A stretch of 60,108 nucleotides of DNA from Bacillus sp. SM2101 (GTDB taxonomy: Bacteria > Bacillota > Bacilli > Bacillales > SM2101): contig NZ_JAEUFG010000024.1 of assembly GCF_018588585.1 (NCBI RefSeq), forward strand, positions 1-60,108. Direction: 5' to 3'. The first letter of the stretch is position 1, and each line of letters opens with the position of its first letter. The notes beneath the pieces were generated by a model. It did not search any database and was not told the DNA's origin. It saw nothing but the letters and a program-made list of their open reading frames with translations. Both the position numbers and the translations under genes were made by a program. Below, in pieces: positions 43,552 through 52,858 of this stretch.

Positions 43552-43751
43552 CTGTAATCACTTGAAAAGGATGTGCATATCAACACGTTTATTCATAGAC
43601 TTTATCTGCTTATGATGAGGGGGCATACTCCATCACCCTCTATTGCACAAGATAAAGAATACCTTGTAGTTACAATAAAAAGCAAACTAGGAGAAATTTT
43701 ATTTATGTATTATTGTTAAAATAAGGATGTGAACAATAAGGAGGTCATGTT

Positions 43752-44114
43752 ATGTTAAATAAAGTATGTGTCATTACGGTTAAAGTAGACAATATGCAAG
43801 AAGCAATTCACTTTTATACAAAGATGTTGGACTTTAAAGTGTCTGAGCATTATGGTGACAAGATAGTTAGTTTAGTACAAGATGAAGTACCGATTGTTCT
43901 AGAGGAAACAGGGACGAAAAATACCGCATCAAACCAAAATGTGCTATTTGGTATTATATCAGAGGATCTTGATAAGGATTTGACGGAGTTAAAATCCAAA
44001 GGGGTAAGGCTCCTATTCAGTGAACCTAAACCATGCCCGCCGGGTCGTTACCTTGTCATAGAGGATCCAGCAGGAAATCAAATTGAACTTGTTGAGTTTT
44101 CAAACTTTAATTGA
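43752..44114 (+). CDS. VOC-family protein
   Basis: The 120-residue single VOC domain has VCVITVKVDNMQEAIHFYTKMLDFKV at the start and GRYLVIEDPAGNQIELVEF at the end. AAGGAGGTCATGTT precedes the ATG. The fold and length match glyoxalase I-like or extradiol-type proteins; the function is unassigned. Confidence 0.85.
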   Translation: MLNKVCVITVKVDNMQEAIHFYTKMLDFKVSEHYGDKIVSLVQDEVPIVLEETGTKNTASNQNVLFGIISEDLDKDLTELKSKGVRLLFSEPKPCPPGRYLVIEDPAGNQIELVEFSNFN

Positions 44115-44212
44115 TTATATTTGTGCATTGAGAAAGGTCAAGGAATTTTGTTTTCCATGAGCTTCACAATTCAACCTTTTTATTTTCCTGAAGCAAGTGT
44201 ACGTTATGATTA

Positions 44213-44244
44213 GAAAAACAACAATCTATGCGAAGACAGGCTAA
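44213..44244 (-). repeat. MITE-like repeat, end fragment
   Basis: gaaaaacaacaatctatgcg followed by aagacaggct is one terminus of the family. The open frame of the next gene runs into it, which explains its spuriously long N-terminus. Confidence 0.5.
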
Positions 44245-44338
44245 ACTAAATTCAATGGTGCTTGAGGGTATAGTATTACATGAAATTCTCGCAATCAATA
44301 AAATAAATTCCATATTTATTTATAAGGAGAGGGTTTTG

Positions 44339-44827
44339 TTGAAAACATCTACAGGAAAAAGTATCTTGAAAAAGGATGTTCTTATTAATGCTCCATTAAA
44401 TCTTGTGTGGCATGCATGGACGAATTCCGATAGAGTTTCTAAATGGTTTGCACCAATAACCGTTGTTGAACCTAAGGAAGGTGGGGCATTTGAGTTATAT
44501 TTTGACCCTGAAAATGTTGAAGGTATGAATACGAAAGGTTGCAGAATAAAAAGGTTTGTTCCAACAAAGCAATTAGAATTCACTTGGAAAGGTCCTGATC
44601 AGTTTGCTTCCATTATGAACAACCAAGATGATCTTACACTTGTAAATGTTCTTTTTGAAGAAGAGGAAGAAAAAACTAAGGTTACACTTGAGCATTTTGG
44701 ATGGGGATTCGGAGCAGCTTGGGAAGAAGCATTTAAATGGCATGAGATGGCATGGCATGGGGCGCTCGGAAGTCTGAAATCTGCATTAGAGAAGGGTGAA
44801 GGCGAACTTTGTTGTCAGCCAGAATAA
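44339..44827 (+). CDS. SRPBCC/AHSA1-domain protein
   Basis: The START-like AHSA1-family protein has 162 residues from TTG 44339, which follows AAGGAGAGG. Typical segments are KDVLINAPLNLVWHAWTNSDRVSKWFAP at the start and GWGFGAAWEEAFKWHEMAWHGALGSLKSALE at the end. The fold binds hydrophobic ligands; the role is unknown. Starting further upstream (44228) would translate repeat DNA. Confidence 0.85.
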   Translation: MKTSTGKSILKKDVLINAPLNLVWHAWTNSDRVSKWFAPITVVEPKEGGAFELYFDPENVEGMNTKGCRIKRFVPTKQLEFTWKGPDQFASIMNNQDDLTLVNVLFEEEEEKTKVTLEHFGWGFGAAWEEAFKWHEMAWHGALGSLKSALEKGEGELCCQPE

Positions 44828-45047
44828 GCTTATATAAATAGTAAAGTATGATCTTGCTAGTCTTCTTTTATAATCATTTGAATGTTACATAATATAAGAA
44901 AAGATGCAATTTGGAATATTATAGCGAATGATTAGATAGAAGGGGATTTAACTTCGGCATTAATTTTCTTTACTACGTTAGAGATTTACGAACGAAATTA
45001 AGATTAGGTGATGTAGTAATTCATAATGTACCTGTAAGAGCGTTGCC

Positions 45048-45070
45048 TCATAAGCTATTTGGCTTATGAG
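45048..45070. terminator. Perfect hairpin after the paralogous membrane genes
   Basis: ctcataagc/gcttatgag, 9-bp stem with a 5-base loop, no clear T tail. It probably ends the minus-strand transcript. Confidence 0.5.
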
Positions 45071-45093
45071 ACAGCACCTTAAATATCCCAACA

Positions 45094-45657
45094 TTATTTG
45101 CTATTGTTAATGAACTCTACTACAACACCGTTACCTCTTAATATATGGTTGATCATTTGACCGTTTTGGATATAAATCCTATCACGGAATTCATTTACAT
45201 CACCATTGCTATATTTAAACTCTATCACTCTTTTTCCATTTTCTTTTGCAATTAAATTAGCAGTTTCAACATCATCCCATTTGTATAGTTTCTCTTTTGT
45301 AGAGATGGTTTGATTGACTACGATACCATCATTTGTCATATAAAGATAATCATTCATACCAAAGAAGATCAAGATTGCAGATATAACAGTTACAATCAGC
45401 ATCATACTGTTTGTAATAAGCTTCTTCACCTTTTTACTTGATAAAAAAACATAAAGCATTAAGGCTAGCCCTATAAGACCTAAAGCTATTCCGATTAAAA
45501 AGTATGCTGATAGGTTCGGCGCAAAATACCATGAATATTCCAAACCTTCAACAAACAATGATTGAAAAATCCGAATAATGAAAAAAGGAGCTAGCCAGCA
45601 AGATAATAATAAAATGACTCCTATTGAAAATAGTATAGTGTGTTTAGATGAATACAT
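45094..45657 (-). CDS. Membrane protein, paralogue of the next gene upstream
   Basis: The 187-residue protein has about four N-terminal membrane segments and a soluble PH-like C-terminal part (DYLYMTNDGIVVNQTISTKEKLYKWDDVETA...VIEFKYSNG). It is about one-third identical to the gene just upstream on this strand, so the pair arose by duplication. AAAAGGGGGATAAT precedes the ATG. The function is unknown. Confidence 0.7.
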   Translation of the reverse strand: MYSSKHTILFSIGVILLLSCWLAPFFIIRIFQSLFVEGLEYSWYFAPNLSAYFLIGIALGLIGLALMLYVFLSSKKVKKLITNSMMLIVTVISAILIFFGMNDYLYMTNDGIVVNQTISTKEKLYKWDDVETANLIAKENGKRVIEFKYSNGDVNEFRDRIYIQNGQMINHILRGNGVVVEFINNSK

Positions 45658-45759
45658 ATTATCCCCCTTTTCAAAGTTATAAAAAATTTACCATTTTTCT
45701 ACTATTTTTGCAATATAGTAGTGAAATTCAAATTGAGAAAAGTAGAAAGCAAGGACGAA

Positions 45760-46332
45760 CTATTTACTATCATTTTCATTACTGACTCCGATTGCTACTT
45801 CATGTTTCTTTAAAATTTCATTAATAATCTTCATATTATTTTTGTAAACTGTATCCTGAAGCTCAAGCTCTACTCCGTTCGTGTATGTAAGCTTAATAAC
45901 CTTATGACCATTACCAATGCCAATAAAAGAAGCAGCTTCAATATCCTCCCATCTATATAACTCTTCTTTTAATGAAAATTTATCATTTAATAATACCCCA
46001 TCAGTCGTCATATATAAGTAACTATGCAAACTAAAATACATTAAAATGATTGAGGCAGTAGTAAAGATAACTAGTACTGTTCTTGCAACTATCTTATTGA
46101 CTAATTTACTTACTAAAAAGACATAAATGAGTAGCCCCACTCCAATCAGTACAAATCCTATGACTAGCATGATGTACCCTGAAGTAAGAGGAGTAAAATA
46201 CCAAGAATAGTTTAAATTGTCAGCAACACCAAATAACCTTTGGAAAAAATAAAGATAAACAGGAGCGATTATACTAGATAAAGTGAACATCAACCCTAAT
46301 GCAAACATTAAATTGTGCCTTTCCGAAAACAT
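45760..46332 (-). CDS. Membrane protein, paralogue of the next gene downstream
   Basis: From ATG 46332, behind TTGGAGGGATAGT, it has 190 residues with the same plan as its neighbour: hydrophobic helices, then SYLYMTTDGVLLNDKFSLKEELYRWEDIEAASFIG...VIKLTYTNG. The frame opens at 46383, but the upstream part lacks a ribosome site. The function is unknown. Confidence 0.7.
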   Translation of the reverse strand: MFSERHNLMFALGLMFTLSSIIAPVYLYFFQRLFGVADNLNYSWYFTPLTSGYIMLVIGFVLIGVGLLIYVFLVSKLVNKIVARTVLVIFTTASIILMYFSLHSYLYMTTDGVLLNDKFSLKEELYRWEDIEAASFIGIGNGHKVIKLTYTNGVELELQDTVYKNNMKIINEILKKHEVAIGVSNENDSK

Positions 46333-46548
46333 ACTATCCCTCCAATTTGTAGTAATTACGTTGAAATATAGGTTATTAAACAACCAGATGATTATAAATA
46401 TTATGTATTGCTCATTATTTTTACGGAACTAAATAGAAAAAGTTACATAATATTTAAAAAAATTACAATATTTTTAACAAAATAAAAGAGCAATAGTATA
46501 TTCACCAATAGTCGGTGCTGAGTGACATTATCCGTATACAATAAGATT

Positions 46549-46645
46549 CCATGGCATCTTTTCGTTTAAACAAACATTGATTGTTGCTTTCGATCTAATA
46601 TATAAACACATATAAACATAGCGTTTATGGCATTTTTTCTACTTT
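46549..46645 (+). repeat. MITE-like repeat, fragments
   Basis: catggcatcttttcgtttaa followed by cattgattgttgctttcgat and tatggcattttttctac: two partial copies appear joined, both in forward orientation. The rest of 46384-46853 shows nothing else. Confidence 0.5.
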
Positions 46646-46853
46646 TATAATTAATGATCATTCATACAAAAACATTTTATTGTAAATTTTTTAGATAAAA
46701 ATAACCAAAACAAAACAATGTGCAGCTGTTCTAATTTGAGAAAAAAGCAGCAAGTTAAGAACCTAAATAAAATCAAAATTAAAGAGATAGCTGTATTGAA
46801 ATAACCTTTTTGTTATGTTAAAATAAACCAATTTGTGCAAAGGGGGAATTCAA

Positions 46854-47495
46854 TTGAACTTATATTATAGTAATCGTGCTCAAGAGTATGAAAGGGTATA
46901 TTACAGAAATGATGAAGTACGGCAGAAGGAGCAAGCGGCGATTCGTGAATCGATGATTACACTATTTGTAAACAAACACGTGCTAGAAGTTGCGTGTGGA
47001 ACGGGTTATTGGACGCAGTTTGTTGCTCAAGATGTATCCCATATTACTGCTATTGACGTTTCAGATGAAGTAATAAAGATAGCAGTAGAAAAAAATCTAC
47101 CATCTAATAAAGTTCTGTTTCAGCAGGCAAATGCGTACGAGTTGAATAAAGTTCAAGGAAATTTTAATGCGAGTTTTGCTAACTATTGGTTCTCTCATAT
47201 TCCTAAAAATGAAATTGAAAAATTCTTAAAGCAACTTCATGCACGAGTTGGTACAGGGGCACAAATTTTTATGGCAGATAATGTATATATTGAATCGATT
47301 GGTGGATCCTTAATTGAAAAAGCAGGTAGTAAAGATACATATAAATTAAGAACATTAGAAAACGGTTCACAATATGAAGTAATTAAGAATTATTATAACG
47401 AAGCTGAATTGCGTGAAATTTTTACACCTTATGCTAGAAATTTAGACATAACGATTGGTCAATGTTTTTGGTGGATATCTTATCTAGTAAAATAA
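46854..47495 (+). CDS. Class I SAM-dependent methyltransferase
   Basis: The 213-residue methyltransferase has motif I VLEVACGTGYWTQFVA, the ITAIDVSDEVIKIA acidic loop and FNASFANYWFSHIP. It starts at TTG 46854, five bases after AAAGGGGGAA; the frame opens at 46833 but without a suitable site. A DinB-like gene follows 55 bases later. The substrate is unknown. Confidence 0.85.
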   Translation: MNLYYSNRAQEYERVYYRNDEVRQKEQAAIRESMITLFVNKHVLEVACGTGYWTQFVAQDVSHITAIDVSDEVIKIAVEKNLPSNKVLFQQANAYELNKVQGNFNASFANYWFSHIPKNEIEKFLKQLHARVGTGAQIFMADNVYIESIGGSLIEKAGSKDTYKLRTLENGSQYEVIKNYYNEAELREIFTPYARNLDITIGQCFWWISYLVK

Positions 47496-47550
47496 CACGT
47501 AGTTACTAATATATAGACACTCAATTAAGGGAGTCAGTTGAGGTGAGGTT

Positions 47551-48021
47551 ATGAATCTATTTTGTGAAAGTGCCTTTAGGCAAATAAATGTTCTTGCTCA
47601 ATCAATATGTGACATAATTGACAAGCTAGAGGGTAATGATTTAGCAAGAAGACCTACTGAAAATAAACATTCAATCGGTGAACTACTGAAACATATCGCA
47701 ATGATTTGTGAGGCTGATTTACATATTTCAGATGAAAAGAAGATAGAAGAAATGGAAAGTTATTATTCATCAAAAGTAATTAGTAGCAAAGAGGAAATTA
47801 AACAGGAGTTAATGAATAACGTTCAGTTATTGCAAGAAAGGTACGCATTTTATAGTGAGAAAGAATTAATGCAGATGACTACTTCATACTGGGGAGTTAC
47901 ATATACCCGTTTTGATTGGTTATTAGAAATTGTCGCTCACCTATATCACCATAGAGGACAGCTACATGCGATATTAGTTCATTATTACAAACAAGATCCA
48001 AATATTAATTTGTTTGAATAA
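47551..48021 (+). CDS. DinB-family protein
   Basis: The 156-residue four-helix protein has the metal-binding histidines expected of DinB_2: LLKHIAMICEADLHI and HLYHHRGQLHAIL. Members are putative thiol-dependent metalloenzymes, for example bacillithiol transferases. GTTGAGGTGAGGTT precedes the ATG. It may be cotranscribed with the methyltransferase. Confidence 0.85.
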   Translation: MNLFCESAFRQINVLAQSICDIIDKLEGNDLARRPTENKHSIGELLKHIAMICEADLHISDEKKIEEMESYYSSKVISSKEEIKQELMNNVQLLQERYAFYSEKELMQMTTSYWGVTYTRFDWLLEIVAHLYHHRGQLHAILVHYYKQDPNINLFE

Positions 48022-48086
48022 ATTGTTTTTAGGCACCTTGTGTGCTTTTTTTATTATCGGTCCAAAAAACTATTTGAAAACTTTAT

Positions 48087-48471
48087 TTGTTCATTAGAGA
48101 GTATTGGTCAAATGCTGGTTGGCTTGGTCAGATAAATGAAAGTGGTAAAGAGTTTGTACCGTTTGCACACACTGATTTTGCCTTTTTAGGTGTAGCATAT
48201 GAGTTAGGGTGGATAATTGCTATTATACTATCGTTCTGGATTTCAAGAATGGTCGTTGTTTACCATAAAATATCGGACAAATTTGGAAGAATGCTAGTCA
48301 TGGGTGACATTTCTATCTTTACTGTTCAAGCTGTCTATAATATTTCTATGGTGCTAGGTTTTTTATCTTTAACTAGTATCCCATTGCCATTTAAGCTATG
48401 GTTTAATGCCCACTGTACTAAATACAACGGTTGTAGGTATTGTACTGAGTGTGTATCAAAGAAAGATTTAA
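48087..48471 (+). pseudogene. 3' fragment of a FtsW/RodA/SpoVE-family gene, frameshifted
   Basis: From 48087 the frame reads FVPFAHTDFAFLGVAYELGWIIAI and GFLSLTSIPLPF, the C-terminal third of a SEDS glycosyltransferase (HTDFxF...ELGxxG; LPFxSYG). At about 48390 the frame breaks. The +1 frame then continues SYGLMPTVLNTTVVGIVLSVY and QRKI to a stop at 48469-48471. The N-terminal two-thirds is missing, so the gene is dead. A weak hairpin (ggcac/gtgct, T7) precedes it. Confidence 0.8.
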
Positions 48472-48607
48472 TCTTTGTAACAGCGACATTGAAGTAAATT
48501 TAGTAAACCAATCAATAAGGGATTTTTATTTTTAACCGTAAAAAAATATTTGTTCAAAAGTTTAAGGCAACAGTGATTATGATACGAAACTACTATTTAA
48601 ATAGAAG

Positions 48608-48637
48608 GAAGCCGGTGAGCTACTTTACGCTCTCCGG
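48608..48637 (-). terminator. Terminator of the EcsC gene
   Basis: agccggagagc/gctcaccggct stem just after the minus-strand stop codon; only a weak T tail. Confidence 0.6.
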
Positions 48638-48640
48638 CTG

Positions 48641-49444
48641 TTATTCTGATTCAATTAATTGTAAACGTTTAAGGATCGCCCTTTTTCTATACATCATTAC
48701 TCCTGCCTCAGCTATATCATTTACTGCAGAGCGGTTAATAAATGCACCAATTAACAGTCCAGCAATTGGTATTATTTGAAAAAGTTTTTTCCAGCCAATT
48801 TGATCCCGATAGGAAAATACGACCTCTCTCCACCCTTGAATCTCTGCTGCAACCTCTCTTTTTGACTCATTTTGATCGGACTCGAACATGGAAAGCTGCT
48901 GTAATATTGCCTTTTTACCAACAATATCAGAGGAAATGAATTGTAATACTTTCACGATGAAAATTCTTTCATTTTTATCTGTTGGGTCAAATCCATAACA
49001 AATAGCTATGTCTTGAAGAGTTTTCAGTTGGATGCCGAGTAAAATGGGTATATCAATAGTAAGAGTGAAAATACCTCCAACTCCAGTGCTTGCCCCTTGG
49101 AAGGTGGCCACTTTTTTGCGATTTAAAGATAGCTTGGCAGCAGCTTCATCCATGCTAGCAATTGGCAGATTATCTACATCTTTTAAAGTGTTGATTTGTT
49201 GATTTGGATAGTAATTTTTCACGGCAGAAATGGAGCTCAAATATCTGCCTCCTGACTGGATGTATGTGCCTAGTTCATCAAGGATTACGCCAACTTTGTT
49301 TTGTATGAACTTTGGAGTGAATCTGTCAATCAGTTTGAAAGGAAGCCGTCCGAGCTTTTCCCAAAACCATAAGTCGCTCTGGTCTTTTTCCCAATCCTCA
49401 CAATTCTTTAACTCATTTTTTAAATGCTCTATCGTTTCGTTCAT
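48641..49444 (-). CDS. EcsC-family protein
   Basis: The 267-residue protein resembles B. subtilis EcsC along its length: KVATFQGASTGVGGIFTLTIDIPILLGIQLKTLQDIAICYGFDP is the most telling part. It has one or two hydrophobic segments. EcsC is encoded next to the EcsAB ABC transporter in B. subtilis, but no such transporter lies here. The function is unknown. Confidence 0.85.
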   Translation of the reverse strand: MNETIEHLKNELKNCEDWEKDQSDLWFWEKLGRLPFKLIDRFTPKFIQNKVGVILDELGTYIQSGGRYLSSISAVKNYYPNQQINTLKDVDNLPIASMDEAAAKLSLNRKKVATFQGASTGVGGIFTLTIDIPILLGIQLKTLQDIAICYGFDPTDKNERIFIVKVLQFISSDIVGKKAILQQLSMFESDQNESKREVAAEIQGWREVVFSYRDQIGWKKLFQIIPIAGLLIGAFINRSAVNDIAEAGVMMYRKRAILKRLQLIESE

Positions 49445-49651
49445 TATTAGCGCCCTTTCATAGAATGTGGTAGTAGAAATACGTATTAAAATAATAAAGG
49501 TTTCACAAATATTAATAATATCTTTGTGAATATAGTGATAACATAAACATTTCCACTTTTGGAGCGACTATATGAGGAATAGGTGGAAGATATAAATTCC
49601 ACCTGATAGAACTAGTTGTAAATACAAAGTCTATGTGAAATACACTGCTGT

Positions 49652-50881
49652 TTAGACTAGCTTTCGAAAAGAATGAAAATAAAGCCTTATAAACATAATT
49701 AGGATAATTAGTGTTGAGAAAACAAATAAAATTCTTACTGAAAACCACTCTGCCCACAAACCTGCAATGAATAAACCAAGAGGTAGTGTAAGTTTCATAA
49801 GCATTGATGACGTTCCTGAAACACGACCTAATAGGTGATTAGGTGTAAATTCTTGTCGGATTGTAAAATATACAATATTACTCATTGTAATTGCAAACGT
49901 ACGGATGGCTAGTGAAATTCCAATTGCCCACCATGTTGGAGCAACTATAAGTACCCCCATTGCACATGCATCAATGAGTAAACAAAATGTAAAAATGTTT
50001 CCTCTTCCAAATTGTTTACGAATGTGGTTAATAATCGCAGCACCTAGTAACCCTCCAATAGCAGAAATGCTAAACATTAACCCGACTTGAGCAGATGTAG
50101 CTCCTAGTTGATCTTTTACATAAAAAATAAGTACCCCTGTTATAAGACTCGCTGCGAAATTTACAAATAGTATGGTGATCGTTGGTGTTAATAACGTCTT
50201 ATTAAAGAACAGTTCATCAATACCTTCTTTTATATCACGTAACATTGAATTATGCTGTTTTGTCGTGTGGTTATTTGCAGGCAAACGGATGAGCTGTACA
50301 CAAATGTATAGTATGAATAAACATACCATGTATACCATCAAAGTTGAGGTGTAAGAAAATATTAGTAGAGCAGCACCTGCTAATCCAGGACCGATCATTT
50401 GGATAAAAGTATTAACGAAAGTCATTTGTGCATTTGCAGAAGTTAATTGTTCCTTTGTAACAATTTGTGGTAAAACTGAATGGTTAGCATTTCCAAATGT
50501 ATATCCTGCCGAAGAAAGAATAAATCCTAGTATGTATAAATGCCAGATGGCCAACTGATCGGTCATGAGTAGTAAGATAATTCCAGTGATTGATGCAACT
50601 TGTATAAAACTCGTCCAGGCCATCATTTTTTTGCGATTAAATCGATCTACAAACACGCCCACAATCATCCCAATAAAAATATTTGGGAAAAACTCTATCG
50701 CACGCATAGTACTCATCGCTAGTGCTGATTGACTTATATCATAAATGAGCAATGGGATTGTAATAATATACATTTGCATGCCGAAATTTGAAATCATTGA
50801 ACCAAACCAAATAAGTAGAAAATTTTTATTTCTCCATAATGTTAATGGTGCGCTCCGCTGTTGTGCGGTTTGAACAGCCAT
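49652..50881 (-). CDS. MFS efflux transporter
   Basis: The 409-residue protein has about 12 membrane helices and belongs to the MFS_3-like drug or enterobactin exporters (WRNKNFLLIWFGSMISNFGMQMYIITIPLL at the start, GRVSGTSSMLMKLTLPLGLFIAG near the end). It is divergent from the SgrR-like gene, with 154 bases between, so that regulator probably controls it. AAGGGGGATATGA precedes the start. The substrate is unknown. Confidence 0.88.
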   Translation of the reverse strand: MAVQTAQQRSAPLTLWRNKNFLLIWFGSMISNFGMQMYIITIPLLIYDISQSALAMSTMRAIEFFPNIFIGMIVGVFVDRFNRKKMMAWTSFIQVASITGIILLLMTDQLAIWHLYILGFILSSAGYTFGNANHSVLPQIVTKEQLTSANAQMTFVNTFIQMIGPGLAGAALLIFSYTSTLMVYMVCLFILYICVQLIRLPANNHTTKQHNSMLRDIKEGIDELFFNKTLLTPTITILFVNFAASLITGVLIFYVKDQLGATSAQVGLMFSISAIGGLLGAAIINHIRKQFGRGNIFTFCLLIDACAMGVLIVAPTWWAIGISLAIRTFAITMSNIVYFTIRQEFTPNHLLGRVSGTSSMLMKLTLPLGLFIAGLWAEWFSVRILFVFSTLIILIMFIRLYFHSFRKLV

Positions 50882-50985
50882 TCATATCCCCCTTATCGTT
50901 TAATGTAGTAGTTGAGGGGTTCGACCCCTTTCTTACGCAGTGTTGTTGTCCTCTTTTTTAAACACGCATTAGTAGTGTAAAATAT

Positions 50986-51034
50986 AAAAAGGTGAATAAA
51001 AAGTGAGATGTTTAAATTAAACTGTTCACCTTTT
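50986..51034. promoter_or_regulatory. Inverted repeat between the MFS and SgrR-like genes
   Basis: aaaaaggtgaa (50986-50996) and ttcacctttta (51025-51035) form an interrupted 10-bp inverted repeat right before the SgrR-like start. A second small palindrome, aggggttcgacccct, lies at 50913-50927. Both are candidate operators. Confidence 0.5.
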
Positions 51035-51047
51035 ATTGGGGGAAAAG

Positions 51048-52808
51048 ATGAAATACTTTGATTATTTAATAAAACTTACTGAACACTTTAAACCTGGAGT
51101 TGGGAATGAAACAACCATCTTTGACATATCTGAGCTTTTAACTTGTTCAGAGCGTCATGTGAAAACGATTGTTCAGTATTTAAATGATGAAGGTTACATT
51201 AAATGGAAAGTCCAGAGAGGTAGAGGAAAGAAGCCAACAATTACGATTATTTATTCTAAGGAGCAGCTTTGTCTTAATTACGCAAAACAAAAAATTCAAC
51301 AAGGTCAATATCAACAAGCCTTTCGTATTGTGGAAAGTTTAGGTGATTCTTCACGAACTGATATCCAAGAGTGGTTTATAAAGCATGTAGGCTTTTCACG
51401 ACTACAACAAAGAAATAAAGCTGGTGAAAATCTAGATATTCTGACATACCCTTTTTATGAAACGGATTTATCGATGGATCCACTACATATTCAATCCCGT
51501 CACGATTCCCATATGGTACAACAAATTTTTGATAGGCTGGTAGAATATGATCCAAATACATGTCAACTAATGCCAAGTATTGCCCATAGGTGGGAAAGTG
51601 TTGATGGAAAGCTATGGACCTTTTATTTACACAAAGGGATAAAGTTTCATCATGGTAGAGCGTTAACAAGTGAGGATGTAAAATTAACTTTTAGTAGGTA
51701 CCCGAAAGAGGATATCCTTATGACTAACATGGAATGGATAGAAATAATTGACAAGGATGTTATCCAGTTTCAATTAAAGAATGTTGATTATTTATTTCCG
51801 CGTCAGTTATCGGGAATGAGATTCTCCATTGTACCTCTAGAAGTGGTTAAAAATGATCATGAGAATTTCCGTCGATTTCCGATCGGAAGTGGACCTTATA
51901 AAATTACGCAACACAATGAAAATAACATTCGGTTAGAGTTATTTGCTAAATATTTTGGAGTTAGGCCGTGGTTAGATAGAATAGAGATTATTAAAACACC
52001 AACTCCATTTAAAGAGGAAGAGGGACTTCCGTTACTATTACATTCTTTAGACGAATCATGGGAGCAAGTAAAAATGCTAGAGAAAGGAGCAACCTTTATT
52101 GCATTTAACTGTAAGAAAAATGGGCCATTGAGAGATCAAGATTTTCGTGAGGTAATCAGTAGCTCGTTAAATCAGCAGGATTATTTAGTTGAAAAAGAAA
52201 GTAGACGAGCTGCGTGTAGTTTTGTAACTGATCGGTCTATTGAAAACAGTGTTACTGGTGTTAAGAATTGTAGCATGATAAGTGATACAGAAATAATACT
52301 GAAGATTGGAGTGCAGCAAATTCGAGATGGAGTAAACTTTGAGGAGGAAGCCAAAATCCTACAAAAGCAATTACTTAAAGTAAATATCACTTCACATATT
52401 GAACTAGTAGATTTTCATCGTTTTAGCGGATATGAAGAGTTTCAAGATTTTGATCTATTTGTCGGAGGGATTGCACTTGCAGATGACCAGCTATTATCAG
52501 TAATTACTGCACTTCAATCACAAGTCATAAATATTTATCACTTTCTAAATGAACCAATGAGACAATACGTTGACCGACAGGTTTCCTACATAAAACAATT
52601 AACAGATGAAACTGCCCGATGGAAAACGTACTTTCAAACAGAAGAGTATTTGAAAGGAAACTACGCTATCTATTTTTTATATCATCGTTATCATACTGTG
52701 TACAAGTCTAAAAACAGCCGATATGTAAATTTAGAACTCGATAGTAACGGAAGAGTCGATTATCGGAAAGTATGGAAGAGAACTGGTCAACTTGGGAATC
52801 CAACATAG
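51048..52808 (+). CDS. SgrR-type regulator with solute-binding domain
   Basis: The 586-residue protein has an N-terminal SgrR_N DNA-binding domain (ISELLTCSERHVKTIVQYLNDEGYIKWKVQRGRGKKP) fused to a family-5 ABC solute-binding domain (DILTYPFYETDLSMDPLHIQSRHDSHMVQQIFDRLVEYD...WTFYLHKGIKFHHGR). There is no signal peptide, so it senses a cytoplasmic ligand. In E. coli, SgrR controls the divergent sgrS-setA sugar-phosphate stress genes; here the divergent gene is also an MFS exporter. The start is ATG 51048 after TTGGGGGAA. Confidence 0.9.
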   Translation: MKYFDYLIKLTEHFKPGVGNETTIFDISELLTCSERHVKTIVQYLNDEGYIKWKVQRGRGKKPTITIIYSKEQLCLNYAKQKIQQGQYQQAFRIVESLGDSSRTDIQEWFIKHVGFSRLQQRNKAGENLDILTYPFYETDLSMDPLHIQSRHDSHMVQQIFDRLVEYDPNTCQLMPSIAHRWESVDGKLWTFYLHKGIKFHHGRALTSEDVKLTFSRYPKEDILMTNMEWIEIIDKDVIQFQLKNVDYLFPRQLSGMRFSIVPLEVVKNDHENFRRFPIGSGPYKITQHNENNIRLELFAKYFGVRPWLDRIEIIKTPTPFKEEEGLPLLLHSLDESWEQVKMLEKGATFIAFNCKKNGPLRDQDFREVISSSLNQQDYLVEKESRRAACSFVTDRSIENSVTGVKNCSMISDTEIILKIGVQQIRDGVNFEEEAKILQKQLLKVNITSHIELVDFHRFSGYEEFQDFDLFVGGIALADDQLLSVITALQSQVINIYHFLNEPMRQYVDRQVSYIKQLTDETARWKTYFQTEEYLKGNYAIYFLYHRYHTVYKSKNSRYVNLELDSNGRVDYRKVWKRTGQLGNPT

Positions 52809-52858
52809 GTCATGGTACTACATAATTTAAGTTATATTTTATTCAAAGGGGGATAACA

